Shown here piece by piece: positions 54,305-62,358 of a stretch of DNA of 64,000 nt; the stretch's first letter is position 1, and every line of letters starts with the position of its first letter. The stretch lies in assembly GCF_900086655.1 (NCBI RefSeq), contig NZ_LT575476.1, positions 2,026,503-2,090,502 on the forward strand. Direction: 5' to 3'. The notes below the pieces were generated by a model. That model saw only the letters and a program-made list of their open reading frames with translations, did no database searches and had not been told where the DNA came from. A program made the translations under genes and the position numbers. The stretch comes from Paenibacillus tuaregi (GTDB lineage Bacteria; Bacillota; Bacilli; Paenibacillales; Paenibacillaceae).

Positions 54305-55108
54305 ATGCCCAATACGGCAACGCTCCAAACGGGTATTCAAGAGAACTTATACCAGCACATCGAGGATTGGGTGAAAGCGGCCAAACAGAAGGTATGCGGA
54401 GTGTTATTCTTGTATTCCGCGAACGGTCCTGCACATTTGGAAGCCCAGGTTCGTGGAATACTGGAGTCTCAGCCTGATCTTTCCTTTGAAGTTTGGAGTA
54501 ATGAAGAGGGAATTTTAGCTGTTATTATGCCGGGACTTACTCTGGATGCTGTACATTTTGAAGGGCTGCTGCTCAAGCAGCGGCTTCAGGAGACCCTGCC
54601 GGATCTAGATCCGCGCATTACCCTGGCCAGCTTCCCTGAACAAGGAGAACCAACAGAATCGGTTCTCAAGCAAATGGCGGAGTCCGCAAAGAGGAGCGTA
54701 ACCGGCGACATTCACATCTTCTCCAAAGAAGAAGTAAAAGCCGCACGCAGCCGTATTCTGATCGTGGATAACGATGCGACCATCCGTGAATTTCTTCAAA
54801 TTCGCCTGCAGATGCAGGGCTATGAAACGTATGAAGCTGAGGACGGTCTATCCGCACTCGAAATGATTGAGAAGCTGAAGCCGGACATGGTGCTTACCGA
54901 GCTCAATCTATATGGCATTGATGGCCTGCCTTACATTAACCATATTCAAAATATGAATGTAAGCAAGTCCCCGAAAATTGTTGTTCTGACAGAGCAGAAG
55001 GTCGAGCAGACCATTAGTCAATGCTTCCAAAGTGGAGTGGAAGACTATATTACGAAGCCATTCTCGCCCGTAGAACTGGATGCAAGGATTCGCCGTTGCT
55101 TTAACTAA
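54305..55108 (+). CDS. degenerate GGDEF-like domain fused to pseudo-receiver domain
   Basis: A 267-residue soluble regulator. Residues about 1-140 resemble a GGDEF domain in layout, but the signature is replaced (WSNEEGILAVIMPG). Residues about 150-267 form a receiver domain with Asp155/Asp157, the conserved Thr (VVLTEQ) and Lys251 (ITKPF), but the phospho-acceptor Asp is Glu199 (VLTELNLYGIDG). Neither domain should have its classical activity. AAGGTGG precedes ATG 54305. Its place beside the GT2 synthase suggests a non-phosphorylated regulator or scaffold of polymer synthesis. Confidence 0.75.
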   Translation: MPNTATLQTGIQENLYQHIEDWVKAAKQKVCGVLFLYSANGPAHLEAQVRGILESQPDLSFEVWSNEEGILAVIMPGLTLDAVHFEGLLLKQRLQETLPDLDPRITLASFPEQGEPTESVLKQMAESAKRSVTGDIHIFSKEEVKAARSRILIVDNDATIREFLQIRLQMQGYETYEAEDGLSALEMIEKLKPDMVLTELNLYGIDGLPYINHIQNMNVSKSPKIVVLTEQKVEQTISQCFQSGVEDYITKPFSPVELDARIRRCFN

Positions 55109-55170
55109 GAAGGTTAAGCAGCGGATTTATCCCAAATACACTAAATAGATAAAATGGAGGCTGAGAGATT

Positions 55171-56535
55171 GTGAATAAAGAATACCATGACTTATTGGGT
55201 GCTATTGAATCGAAGAATGCCGTACTTGGTGTGGTTGGACTGGGTTATGTAGGTCTGCCGCTTGCCGTAGAGATGGTTAAGCAGGGATTCCATGTCATCG
55301 GTATTGATCTGGATATCTCCAAGATTGATAAACTATATCGTGGAGAATCTTATATTCACGACATTTCCAATGAAACTCTAGCGGAAGTAATCGCCTCCGG
55401 CCGGTTCAAGCCGACGGCTGATTACAGCCATATCCGGCAAATTGACGCGATCAGCATCTGCGTACCAACACCGCTTAGTGAGAATCAGGATCCGGATACC
55501 TCCTATATTGTGACTGTAGTGGACGAAATCAAACAGTACATGAAAAAAGGCATACTGATTACATTGGAAAGTACTACTTATCCGGGAACGACAGAAGAGC
55601 TGATCCAGCATGAGCTGGAAGCTCTGGGTCATGTTGTGGGTGAAGATTTCTTCCTCTGCTTCTCCCCGGAACGGGTGGATCCATCCAACACCCGATTTAA
55701 TACATTCAACACGCCGAAAGTTATCGGCGGAACAACTGAGGCCTGCCTGAAGCTGGGCGAGGCGCTTTACAGTAAATATGTCCAGACCGTGGTCCCTGTA
55801 ACTTCACCAAAGGTGGCAGAAATGTCTAAGCTGCTGGAAAATACATTCCGCAGTGTCAACATTGCCTTCATCAACGAAATGGCCATGATGTGCGACCGCA
55901 TGGGCATCGACATTTGGGAAGTTATCGACGCGGCAAAAACAAAACCGTTCGGCTTCATGCCGTTCTATCCAGGTCCTGGCATCGGCGGCCACTGCATTCC
56001 GCTTGATCCGATGTATCTGTCTTGGAAAGCGAAGGGCTTCCGCTTCTACAGCCAATTTATTGAACTTGCTCAGTCTACGAATGACAACATGCCATACTAT
56101 GTTGTGAACAAGACCTCGAAGATTCTGAACGAGTATGCTAAGTCGATTAAGAAATCCAACATTCTGATTCTTGGCATGGCCTACAAGCCGGATATTGCGG
56201 ATCTTCGCGAATCACCAGGACTTGAAGTCTATGAACTGTTCAAAGACAGCGGTGCTTATGTAAGCTACTATGATCCGCATGCAACAAGCTTCCGTGATAA
56301 AGTCGGCGGAACAGTGAACAGCATTGCCTATGATCTGGAGAGCTTCAAGAAATATGACTGCATCGTTCTGATCACCAACCATAGCGATTTGAATTACAGC
56401 GATATTGCAAACTTGGGCGTGCCAATTCTCGACACCCGCAATGCTTTCAAGGAATTCTCCAACCCGCACATCTATAAAATTGGCCATTCCGTACAGCAGG
56501 TTACTCTGCAGGATGAGCCAGCCCTGATTGTATAA
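55171..56535 (+). CDS. nucleotide sugar dehydrogenase (UDP-sugar 6-dehydrogenase)
   Basis: A 454-residue enzyme of the UDP-glucose/UDP-N-acetylhexosamine dehydrogenase family. The Rossmann motif is VVGLGYVGLPLA. The catalytic Cys275 is in GIGGHCIPLDPMYL, the form typical of WbpA/WecC-type enzymes acting on UDP-GlcNAc or UDP-ManNAc rather than plain UDP-glucose. It would supply a UDP-hexuronate to the GT2 synthase. The start is GTG with GGAGGC upstream. Specificity cannot be settled from sequence alone. Confidence 0.88.
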   Translation: MNKEYHDLLGAIESKNAVLGVVGLGYVGLPLAVEMVKQGFHVIGIDLDISKIDKLYRGESYIHDISNETLAEVIASGRFKPTADYSHIRQIDAISICVPTPLSENQDPDTSYIVTVVDEIKQYMKKGILITLESTTYPGTTEELIQHELEALGHVVGEDFFLCFSPERVDPSNTRFNTFNTPKVIGGTTEACLKLGEALYSKYVQTVVPVTSPKVAEMSKLLENTFRSVNIAFINEMAMMCDRMGIDIWEVIDAAKTKPFGFMPFYPGPGIGGHCIPLDPMYLSWKAKGFRFYSQFIELAQSTNDNMPYYVVNKTSKILNEYAKSIKKSNILILGMAYKPDIADLRESPGLEVYELFKDSGAYVSYYDPHATSFRDKVGGTVNSIAYDLESFKKYDCIVLITNHSDLNYSDIANLGVPILDTRNAFKEFSNPHIYKIGHSVQQVTLQDEPALIV

Positions 56536-56567
56536 CATAACTGGACAAGAAGGGATGAGGCGGTCAA

Positions 56568-57482
56568 ATGATGATGAAGTATAAGGGTTGGATTATGGCG
56601 CTCCTGGCTGTCATCATTGGTTTGATCGTTCTCATTCCTTTCCTGAACAAGCATTCTTCCGCACCGAAGACGAAATCAACCTGGCTTTGGGATACGGGGC
56701 TGATTGTTCATCAAGCCGATGATATCGTATCCTTCTCCAAGGAGCAGGGAGTAAAAGTCATCTTCCTGCAGATTGGGGAGAATGTGGCTGAGGACAAGTA
56801 CCGCAGCTTTATCTCCAAGGCAGCCAAAGAGAAGATTCAGGTGCACGCTCTCAATGGAAGGCCTGGCTGGGCTCTATATGACCACAAGGCTGAGGCGGAT
56901 GAGTTCCTTGATTGGGTGAAGGGCTACAACAGCCGCTCCAAACCGGAGGAGCGGTTCACAGGAGTCCAATTCGACGTGGAGCCTTATCTGCTCAAGCAGT
57001 GGAAGAGCAAGCGGAAGGTCGTGCTTCAGGAATGGATGGGAAATATGAGAGCGTGGAGTGACAGTGGTAAGCAGGCGGGGCTCTCCGTTGGTGCGGCAGT
57101 TCCCTTTTGGCTGAATGGGATCAATAATCCCAACGGCAACGGGAAACAGCCGATGAGCGAATGGATGGTCAATAAGCTGGATTATTTGGCTATTATGGCT
57201 TACCGGGACAAAGCTTCTCAAATCTATGATATTTCCGAACATCTGCTGCAAGAGGCAGACAGACAGGAGAAGAAGATATGGGTTGGTGTTGAGCTGGCCC
57301 AAAGCAAGGAAGGGGAAGGTGTATCCTTCTATGCCCAATCGGAGGCAGTGCTTGACCAAGAGCTGGACAAGCTGGTTGATCTGGGAGATAAGCATCAGTC
57401 CTTCGCCGGAGTGGCTGTACACAGCTATGAGGCCTGGAGGACGCGCTTCGAGCCTCCAAAGACCGTGCTGAAGACCGACTAA
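56568..57482 (+). CDS. membrane-anchored TIM-barrel hydrolase-like protein
   Basis: A 304-residue protein, last in the cluster. A signal anchor at about 8-27 (GWIMALLAVIIGLIVLIPFL) leaves an extracellular domain with TIM-barrel-like pattern: TWLWDT, VKVIFLQIG, HALNGRPGWALY, GVQFDVEPYL (Asp/Glu candidates), LDYLAIMAYRD and IWVGVELAQ. It resembles glycosidase-like domains but matches no family I can name. Three consecutive ATGs (56568, 56571, 56574) make the exact start uncertain. A terminator follows. Confidence 0.68.
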   Translation: MMMKYKGWIMALLAVIIGLIVLIPFLNKHSSAPKTKSTWLWDTGLIVHQADDIVSFSKEQGVKVIFLQIGENVAEDKYRSFISKAAKEKIQVHALNGRPGWALYDHKAEADEFLDWVKGYNSRSKPEERFTGVQFDVEPYLLKQWKSKRKVVLQEWMGNMRAWSDSGKQAGLSVGAAVPFWLNGINNPNGNGKQPMSEWMVNKLDYLAIMAYRDKASQIYDISEHLLQEADRQEKKIWVGVELAQSKEGEGVSFYAQSEAVLDQELDKLVDLGDKHQSFAGVAVHSYEAWRTRFEPPKTVLKTD

Positions 57483-57487
57483 GAAGA

Positions 57488-57516
57488 AGACAGCCTTTTT
57501 AGGCTGTCTCTTTTTT
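57488..57516 (+). terminator. intrinsic terminator closing the polysaccharide cluster
   Basis: Nine-bp stem AGACAGCCT/AGGCTGTCT with a short T-rich loop, then CTTTTTT. Confidence 0.88.
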
Positions 57517-57621
57517 GAATAAAGAGAAGAGGACAGCTCAAAGGCAGTCGATAGCTAACTTTAAACCGCAAACCTGATAAACTGGAATAAATGCTAGTAA
57601 GAGTGTTGGGAGGATCTAGGA

Positions 57622-58038
57622 TTGAGTGGATTATTGCGTGGAGAAGTAGCAAGAATGGCACAATTAAACATGGAGACCATCAGATACTATGAGAATTATG
57701 GTCTTATCGATACCCCCTCAAGAACCGAATCCGGATACCGCTTGTATTCGGAGGAGGTGTTAACCCGGCTCGCTTTTATCAAGAACGCCAAAGAATGCGG
57801 TTTTTCATTAAAGGAAATCCGGAAAGCCTTGAAGGCCGGCAAGGACAGTATAAGAATAGATGACTTCATAGCGTTAATCGACAGAAAAGTGAACAGCATT
57901 GAGTCAGAGATCGCAAAACAGCAGAATACGATAAATATGCTGATACAACTAAGAACTAGCTTGGAAGACGTACATAAACATCCTGAAATTCAGCAGGTAC
58001 TTGAAGTTTTGGGTATGGAGCAGGAAATTCGGCCTTGA
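57622..58038 (+). CDS. MerR family transcriptional regulator
   Basis: A 138-residue MerR-type regulator. The winged helix-turn-helix is clear (ARMAQLNMETIRYYENYGLI, SGYRLYSEEVLTRLAFIKNA), followed by a long dimerisation coiled coil (IDRKVNSIESEIAKQQNTIN). No cysteine cluster for metal sensing is present at the C-terminus, so an organic effector or none is likely. The TTG start has GGGAGGAT upstream. Its stop codon lies inside the promoter of the next gene. Confidence 0.88.
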   Translation: MSGLLRGEVARMAQLNMETIRYYENYGLIDTPSRTESGYRLYSEEVLTRLAFIKNAKECGFSLKEIRKALKAGKDSIRIDDFIALIDRKVNSIESEIAKQQNTINMLIQLRTSLEDVHKHPEIQQVLEVLGMEQEIRP

Positions 58039-58066
58039 CCTTGTACCTGACTACAGGTCCTACAGT
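58035..58066 (+). promoter_or_regulatory. MerR-type promoter with long spacer
   Basis: -35 TTGACC (58035-58040) and -10 TACAGT (58061-58066) are separated by 20 bp, the stretched spacing that MerR proteins act on. The spacer carries the dyad ACCTTGTA-CCTGAC-TACAGGT. The -35 overlaps the merR stop codon, and transcription would start about 30 nt before the hydrolase start. Confidence 0.75.
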
Positions 58067-58100
58067 AGGAATAATCATACATGTAGGAGGTAGTTAGACA

Positions 58101-59015
58101 ATGACCGAAGCCCGCACTAATCCTGCAATGCTGAACGCCGTTATTGAACATCTTAGACAGAACTATGACCCGCTAAGACCCGTTAAGCAGCTGCGAGAGG
58201 CAATGTCCAGGCGACCTGAGGGAGTTCCCCAGTTAGACCATTTGGACGTTGAAAAAATACTTGTAAGTGGATTAACCGGCGAATGGGTAAAAATACTTGG
58301 CCAAGGCACAGCAGACCATCAGGCCATCCTCTATTTCCATGGGGGTGGCTTTGCTGCGGGAACATGCGAATATTACAGGGATATGGCCGCCCGGATATCC
58401 CGGGCAAGCGGGATTAAAGTATTAACCTTCGAATACAGGCTGGCTCCTGAGCACTCGTACCCTGCGGCCAATGAGGATGCGCTTAAGGCCTACAGATGGC
58501 TGAGAAACCAAGGATATACTGCGGATAACATTGTCTTTGGCGGTGACTCTGTCGGTGCAACTTTGGCTTTAATGACTCTGCTCACTCTCCGTGACCGGAA
58601 CGAGGAACTTCCGGCTGGAGGATTTCTTATGTCTCCTCATACCGACTTGATTCATTTGGAGGGGGAGTCCTACATAATTAACAGGGCAGCAGACCCCACT
58701 GGCAGTCTGGAAGGGAACCGGAGAATTGCAGAGCTATATATTGAGGGGTGGGGTGGCCCGGCCCCAGAAATATTGTCACCGCTTCGTATGCCGCTCCATG
58801 GGCTGCCTCCGCTGCTGGTTCAGGCCGGGAGCAGGGAGGTGCTGCTGAGTGATGCGACAAGGCTTCAGCAAAGGGCTGGGGAAGCTGGGGTGGATGTCAG
58901 GCTGGAAATATGGGACAATATGTGGAGTGTGTTCCAGTTTCTCGCTTACTTGCTGCCCGAAGCCGATCAGGCTATAGGCAATGTAGGTAGATTTGTGAAG
59001 GAAAGACTGGCATAA
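58101..59015 (+). CDS. alpha/beta hydrolase (hormone-sensitive lipase family), catalytic His missing
   Basis: A 304-residue member of the HSL/BFAE esterase family. The oxyanion motif HGGG (80-83) and nucleophile Ser150 in GDSVG are present, as is the likely acid Asp251 (REVLLSDA). At the catalytic His position, normally MWHV in this subgroup, the sequence is MWSV with Ser276 (codon AGT at 58926-58928). Classical esterase activity is therefore doubtful. AGGAGGT precedes the start. It is downstream of a MerR-type promoter, so expression depends on the adjacent regulator. Confidence 0.85.
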   Translation: MTEARTNPAMLNAVIEHLRQNYDPLRPVKQLREAMSRRPEGVPQLDHLDVEKILVSGLTGEWVKILGQGTADHQAILYFHGGGFAAGTCEYYRDMAARISRASGIKVLTFEYRLAPEHSYPAANEDALKAYRWLRNQGYTADNIVFGGDSVGATLALMTLLTLRDRNEELPAGGFLMSPHTDLIHLEGESYIINRAADPTGSLEGNRRIAELYIEGWGGPAPEILSPLRMPLHGLPPLLVQAGSREVLLSDATRLQQRAGEAGVDVRLEIWDNMWSVFQFLAYLLPEADQAIGNVGRFVKERLA

Positions 59016-59039
59016 AGTTAGAGATAAGGGGAGATTGTC

Positions 59040-59537
59040 ATGATTTTGCACAAAGGAGAGATCTTGTTCCACCAAGGTGACGATGGGGCTTATTTGTACA
59101 AAATCAAGACCGGTCTCTTCAAGGTTACTCGTCTGCATGAGAACGGGAACATGGTTCTGTTCAATATTCTGTATCCCGGAGAAACAGTGCCGCATCATTC
59201 TCTGATATCTCCGAAAGATACCCATGGGACAGCCATTGCTTTAGTAACCAGTGAGGTGGAACCCATTGTGGCCGAAGAGTGGTATCGTGAGCTGGAGGAG
59301 GACCCGAAAAAGGCGCTGGAGGTTGCCAAGCTGCTTCAGGCCAAGGTCCGCTTTATGCAGGAGCGTTTAGACCACCTTACGGTAGGAACGCCTGCGGAGA
59401 GGCTGGAGCTGCTGACCAAATGGCTGAATAGTTATGTCCATGGTGTGCCGCTAACGGAATATTTGACTCAAGAAGAGATCGGCCAGTTAATCGGGGTTCG
59501 GCGGGAGACGGTGAATAGACTGCTTCGGGGACATTAA
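59040..59537 (+). CDS. short Crp/Fnr family regulator
   Basis: A 165-residue Crp/Fnr-like protein, shorter than the usual 220-240. It begins within the cyclic-nucleotide-binding-type beta roll (LHKGEILFHQGDDGAYLYKI), has the dimerisation helix (about 85-110), and ends at the helix-turn-helix recognition helix (LTQEEIGQLIGVRRETVNRL). The winged beta-hairpin normally following that helix is absent. It follows the hydrolase gene by 24 nt. Either a compact subfamily or a truncated gene; DNA binding may be altered. Confidence 0.75.
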   Translation: MILHKGEILFHQGDDGAYLYKIKTGLFKVTRLHENGNMVLFNILYPGETVPHHSLISPKDTHGTAIALVTSEVEPIVAEEWYRELEEDPKKALEVAKLLQAKVRFMQERLDHLTVGTPAERLELLTKWLNSYVHGVPLTEYLTQEEIGQLIGVRRETVNRLLRGH

Positions 59538-59573
59538 ACGTATAAAGAAGGCCTTCCTATTCACAAAATGTAT

Positions 59574-59585
59574 ATATCATGATAT
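59574..59585 (+). promoter_or_regulatory. 12-bp palindrome upstream of the GntR/LacI-type regulator
   Basis: ATATCATGATAT is a perfect palindrome in an AT-rich promoter region 77 nt before the regulator start, a candidate autoregulatory operator. It resembles the TATATTAATATA palindrome upstream of the GH125 gene. Confidence 0.4.
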
Positions 59586-59661
59586 GTTATTATATGCATT
59601 ATAGTAAATTAGAAAACAAACGAATGTCAGATGACGTGTTTTGTTTTTGGAGGTGCCTATT

Positions 59662-60813
59662 GTGTCTCATGAATCATCCTCGAAACCTATGTATGAACAA
59701 ATATTTGAAGATTTACTCCATCAAATCCATTCTGGCAAATATGAGCCGGGAGAACGGATACCTTCCGAGAAGGAGCTCGGAGAGATTTATAAAGTTAGCC
59801 GGATTACCAGCAAGAAGGCGCTGGAACTACTTACTCAGGAAGGGATTATCGTACGCCAGCCTGGCAGGGGTTCGTTCGTAGCCGAAGATAATTCTGATGC
59901 AGGTTCTCAAAGTGGCTATCTTCTGGGCACAAAGGGACGCAGGGAAGCGGACAAGCTGCTTATTGGACTAGTGATGACCGATTTTGGCGACAGCTATGGC
60001 ACGGGATTAATTTATGGCATGGAAGAGGCTTCCCGGACCCATGATGCGTACCTCGTTCTAAGAAGATCTTTAGGTGAACCGGCCCGGGAAGAAGAAGCGA
60101 TTAAAGGCCTGCTGGAACTGGGCGTCGATGGCTTGATTATATTTCCGGCCCAAGGCGAATATTTCAATGCCGAGATCCTTAAGCTTGTGATTGACAGATA
60201 TCCGCTGGTTCTGCTTGACCGCCATCTGAAAGGCATCTCTGCAAGTTCCATCAGCACAGACAATGCGGCAGCTGCCAGACAGCTCATCAATTATTTATTT
60301 ACGCTCGGGCACAGCCACATCGCTTTGTTAACGACACCGCCGCAGGATACAACAGCTATTGAAGACCGTATCGAGGGCTTTATACAGGCGCATGCCGAGA
60401 GCGGAATCGTGGTGGACCGCGAGCTTTGGATTCAAGAGATCATGGCTACGCTGCCAACAGCCTTCACTCCAGAGAATAAGCTTAGGGAGAAGGAGAGAAT
60501 CAAGCGCCATCTCCAAGATCATCCGCAGATTACAGCCATTTTTGCGCTTGAGCATAACATTGCCCAACTGGCATATGAGGCCGCAAGTGAACTCGGGATG
60601 GACATACCGGGGGATATCTCGATCGTCTGCTTTGATAGTCCTGAGTACACAGGGGGATTTCTGTTCACCCATATGAGACAAAGGCAGGAGGAGATGGGCA
60701 GGGCAGCGTTTGAGAATGTGCTCAAGCTGAAGAAGGGGGAAGCTGTGCCTCCCAAGGTTATGCTTGAAGCCGAGTTGATTACCGGCTCATCAACAGGCCG
60801 GGTTCGGAGCTAA
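59662..60813 (+). CDS. GntR-type DNA-binding domain with LacI-type sensor domain (AraR-like)
   Basis: A 383-residue repressor. A GntR winged helix-turn-helix (about 9-75: PMYEQIFEDLLHQIHSGKYE, then the VSRITSKKALELL recognition helix) is fused to a LacI/GalR-like sugar-sensing domain (about 100-375: IGLVMTDFGDSYGTGLIYG, SISTDNAAAARQLINYL, DISIVCFDSPEY). This is the architecture of AraR. GTG 59662 is chosen because GGAGGTG lies 6 nt upstream; the in-frame TTG at 59641 precedes that site. It probably controls the GH125/ABC operon that follows. Confidence 0.9.
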   Translation: MSHESSSKPMYEQIFEDLLHQIHSGKYEPGERIPSEKELGEIYKVSRITSKKALELLTQEGIIVRQPGRGSFVAEDNSDAGSQSGYLLGTKGRREADKLLIGLVMTDFGDSYGTGLIYGMEEASRTHDAYLVLRRSLGEPAREEEAIKGLLELGVDGLIIFPAQGEYFNAEILKLVIDRYPLVLLDRHLKGISASSISTDNAAAARQLINYLFTLGHSHIALLTTPPQDTTAIEDRIEGFIQAHAESGIVVDRELWIQEIMATLPTAFTPENKLREKERIKRHLQDHPQITAIFALEHNIAQLAYEAASELGMDIPGDISIVCFDSPEYTGGFLFTHMRQRQEEMGRAAFENVLKLKKGEAVPPKVMLEAELITGSSTGRVRS

Positions 60814-60843
60814 CTTGAAAACCGAAGATGCAAGTGTATTTGA

Positions 60844-60878
60844 AACAGCCCACCAGGCTATCGGTGGGCTGTTTTATT
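60844..60878 (+). terminator. intrinsic terminator after the AraR-like gene
   Basis: Ten-bp stem ACAGCCCACC/GGTGGGCTGT, then TTTATTTT. Confidence 0.88.
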
Positions 60879-60893
60879 TTAATGATATAATAG

Positions 60894-60956
60894 TATATTA
60901 ATATATTGGAATGGTATATAAAATATATTGACATATTATATTTGTGTTTTTATAAT
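60894..60956 (+). promoter_or_regulatory. consensus promoter and candidate operator of the GH125 operon
   Basis: -35 TTGACA (60928-60933), 17-bp spacer, -10 TATAAT (60951-60956): a fully consensus sigma-A promoter. A perfect palindrome, TATATTAATATA (60894-60905), lies upstream, and further ATAT-rich half-sites overlap the -35 and spacer. Such a strong promoter would need repression, presumably by the AraR-like regulator. Confidence 0.8.
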
Positions 60957-61009
60957 GTTAATCAAGAAGTTAAACATAAGGTTGATATAATGGTTAGGGG
61001 TTGATTGTT

Positions 61010-62305
61010 GTGGAGCGGATGGACCAGATAACTGTGCCTTGGAGCCGGATGACTGAACTAATGTCCGAGAAGCTGAAGGAAATGCCGAGAATTTTGGAGA
61101 TTTTTAAAGGCGGGATGCAGAACACTTGGGGAACCACAATTAAGAGGCTGGAGGACAGAACCACATTTGTGATTACGGGGGATATACCAGCCATGTGGCT
61201 GCGTGACTCAGCCGCCCAGGTTAGGCCCTTTCTGGTTCTAGCCGGGCAGGATGAAGATGTGGCAGATATGATTGAAGGGTTGGTCTTGAGGCAGCTGCAG
61301 TATATTACATTGGATGGTTATGCAAACGCATTCAACGAATCGCCAAATGGACATGGACACCAAGATGATGATACAGACATGTCTCCATGGATATGGGAGC
61401 GGAAGTATGAGATAGACTCCTTATGCTATCCTCTGCAGCTGAGTTATCTGCTGTGGAAGAATACCGGGAGAATATCGCAGTTCAAGGGGGTTTTCAAGAA
61501 ATCAGCAGAGAAGATTCTAGAACTGTGGAAGACGGAACAGAACCATGAGAAGGATTCCTCCTACCGTTTCCAACGATCGGGCGGGGCTGTAACAGATACG
61601 CTGACCAGAGAAGGAAAAGGCCCTGAAACCGGATATACCGGTATGACCTGGTCGGCGTTTCGTCCCAGTGATGATGCTTGTCAGTACGGTTATCTGGTGC
61701 CCTCGAACATGTTTGCCGTTGTTGTACTGAACTATCTGGCAGAGATTGCCCGGGAAGTTCTCAAAGATAAGGATCTTGAGAACCGGGCGCTGGAGCTGGC
61801 AGCTGAGATCGATCGGGGCATTCAAGAGTACGGAGTTTACGACCACCCCGAATATGGCAGGATTTATGCTTATGAGACGGATGGGCTCGGCCGCTACAAC
61901 CTGATGGACGACGCCAATGTGCCAAGCCTTCTATCGATTCCTTATCTTGGTTATTGCAGCCCGGATGATCCGGTATACCGGAATACCCGTAAATTCATTC
62001 TTAGCGAAGCGAACCCGTATTTCTACAAGGGTCAGGCAGCAGAAGGAATTGGAAGTCCGCATACGCCTGAACGTTATATCTGGCACATTGCTCTTGCGGT
62101 GCAGGGGTTGACTGCGGAGAGCCGGGATGAGAAGGAAAGAATGCTTCGCTTGATGAGTACGACGGAGGCAGGCACGGGGCTGATGCATGAAGGCTTTCAT
62201 GCGGATAACCCGTCCGAATACACACGTCCCTGGTTCTCATGGGCCAATATGATGTTTTGTGAGTTAGCTATGGATTACTGCGGGCTTTATGTTAACCGCG
62301 GATAA
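61010..62305 (+). CDS. glycoside hydrolase family 125 (exo-alpha-1,6-mannosidase)
   Basis: A 431-residue cytoplasmic enzyme with no signal peptide. Family hallmarks are TGDIPAMWLRDSAAQVRPF near residue 60, the Gly/His-rich NESPNGHGHQDDDTDMSPWI, and the C-terminal GLMHEGFHADNPSEYTRPWF. GH125 enzymes remove alpha-1,6-linked mannose. GTG 61010 is used because AGGGG lies 9 nt upstream; ATG 61019 and TTG 61001 are alternatives. With the ABC transporter that follows, it suggests import and intracellular breakdown of alpha-mannosides. Confidence 0.92.
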   Translation: MERMDQITVPWSRMTELMSEKLKEMPRILEIFKGGMQNTWGTTIKRLEDRTTFVITGDIPAMWLRDSAAQVRPFLVLAGQDEDVADMIEGLVLRQLQYITLDGYANAFNESPNGHGHQDDDTDMSPWIWERKYEIDSLCYPLQLSYLLWKNTGRISQFKGVFKKSAEKILELWKTEQNHEKDSSYRFQRSGGAVTDTLTREGKGPETGYTGMTWSAFRPSDDACQYGYLVPSNMFAVVVLNYLAEIAREVLKDKDLENRALELAAEIDRGIQEYGVYDHPEYGRIYAYETDGLGRYNLMDDANVPSLLSIPYLGYCSPDDPVYRNTRKFILSEANPYFYKGQAAEGIGSPHTPERYIWHIALAVQGLTAESRDEKERMLRLMSTTEAGTGLMHEGFHADNPSEYTRPWFSWANMMFCELAMDYCGLYVNRG

Positions 62306-62358
62306 CCATTTTAAGCTATATATATAATTTTTAGATTAGAAAAAGGGAGGTTTTATGT

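Noticed and set aside
54305..54730. Active diguanylate cyclase upstream of the receiver domain
   Set aside because: The GGDEF signature and metal-binding residues are not present. Only the general layout of the domain is retained.
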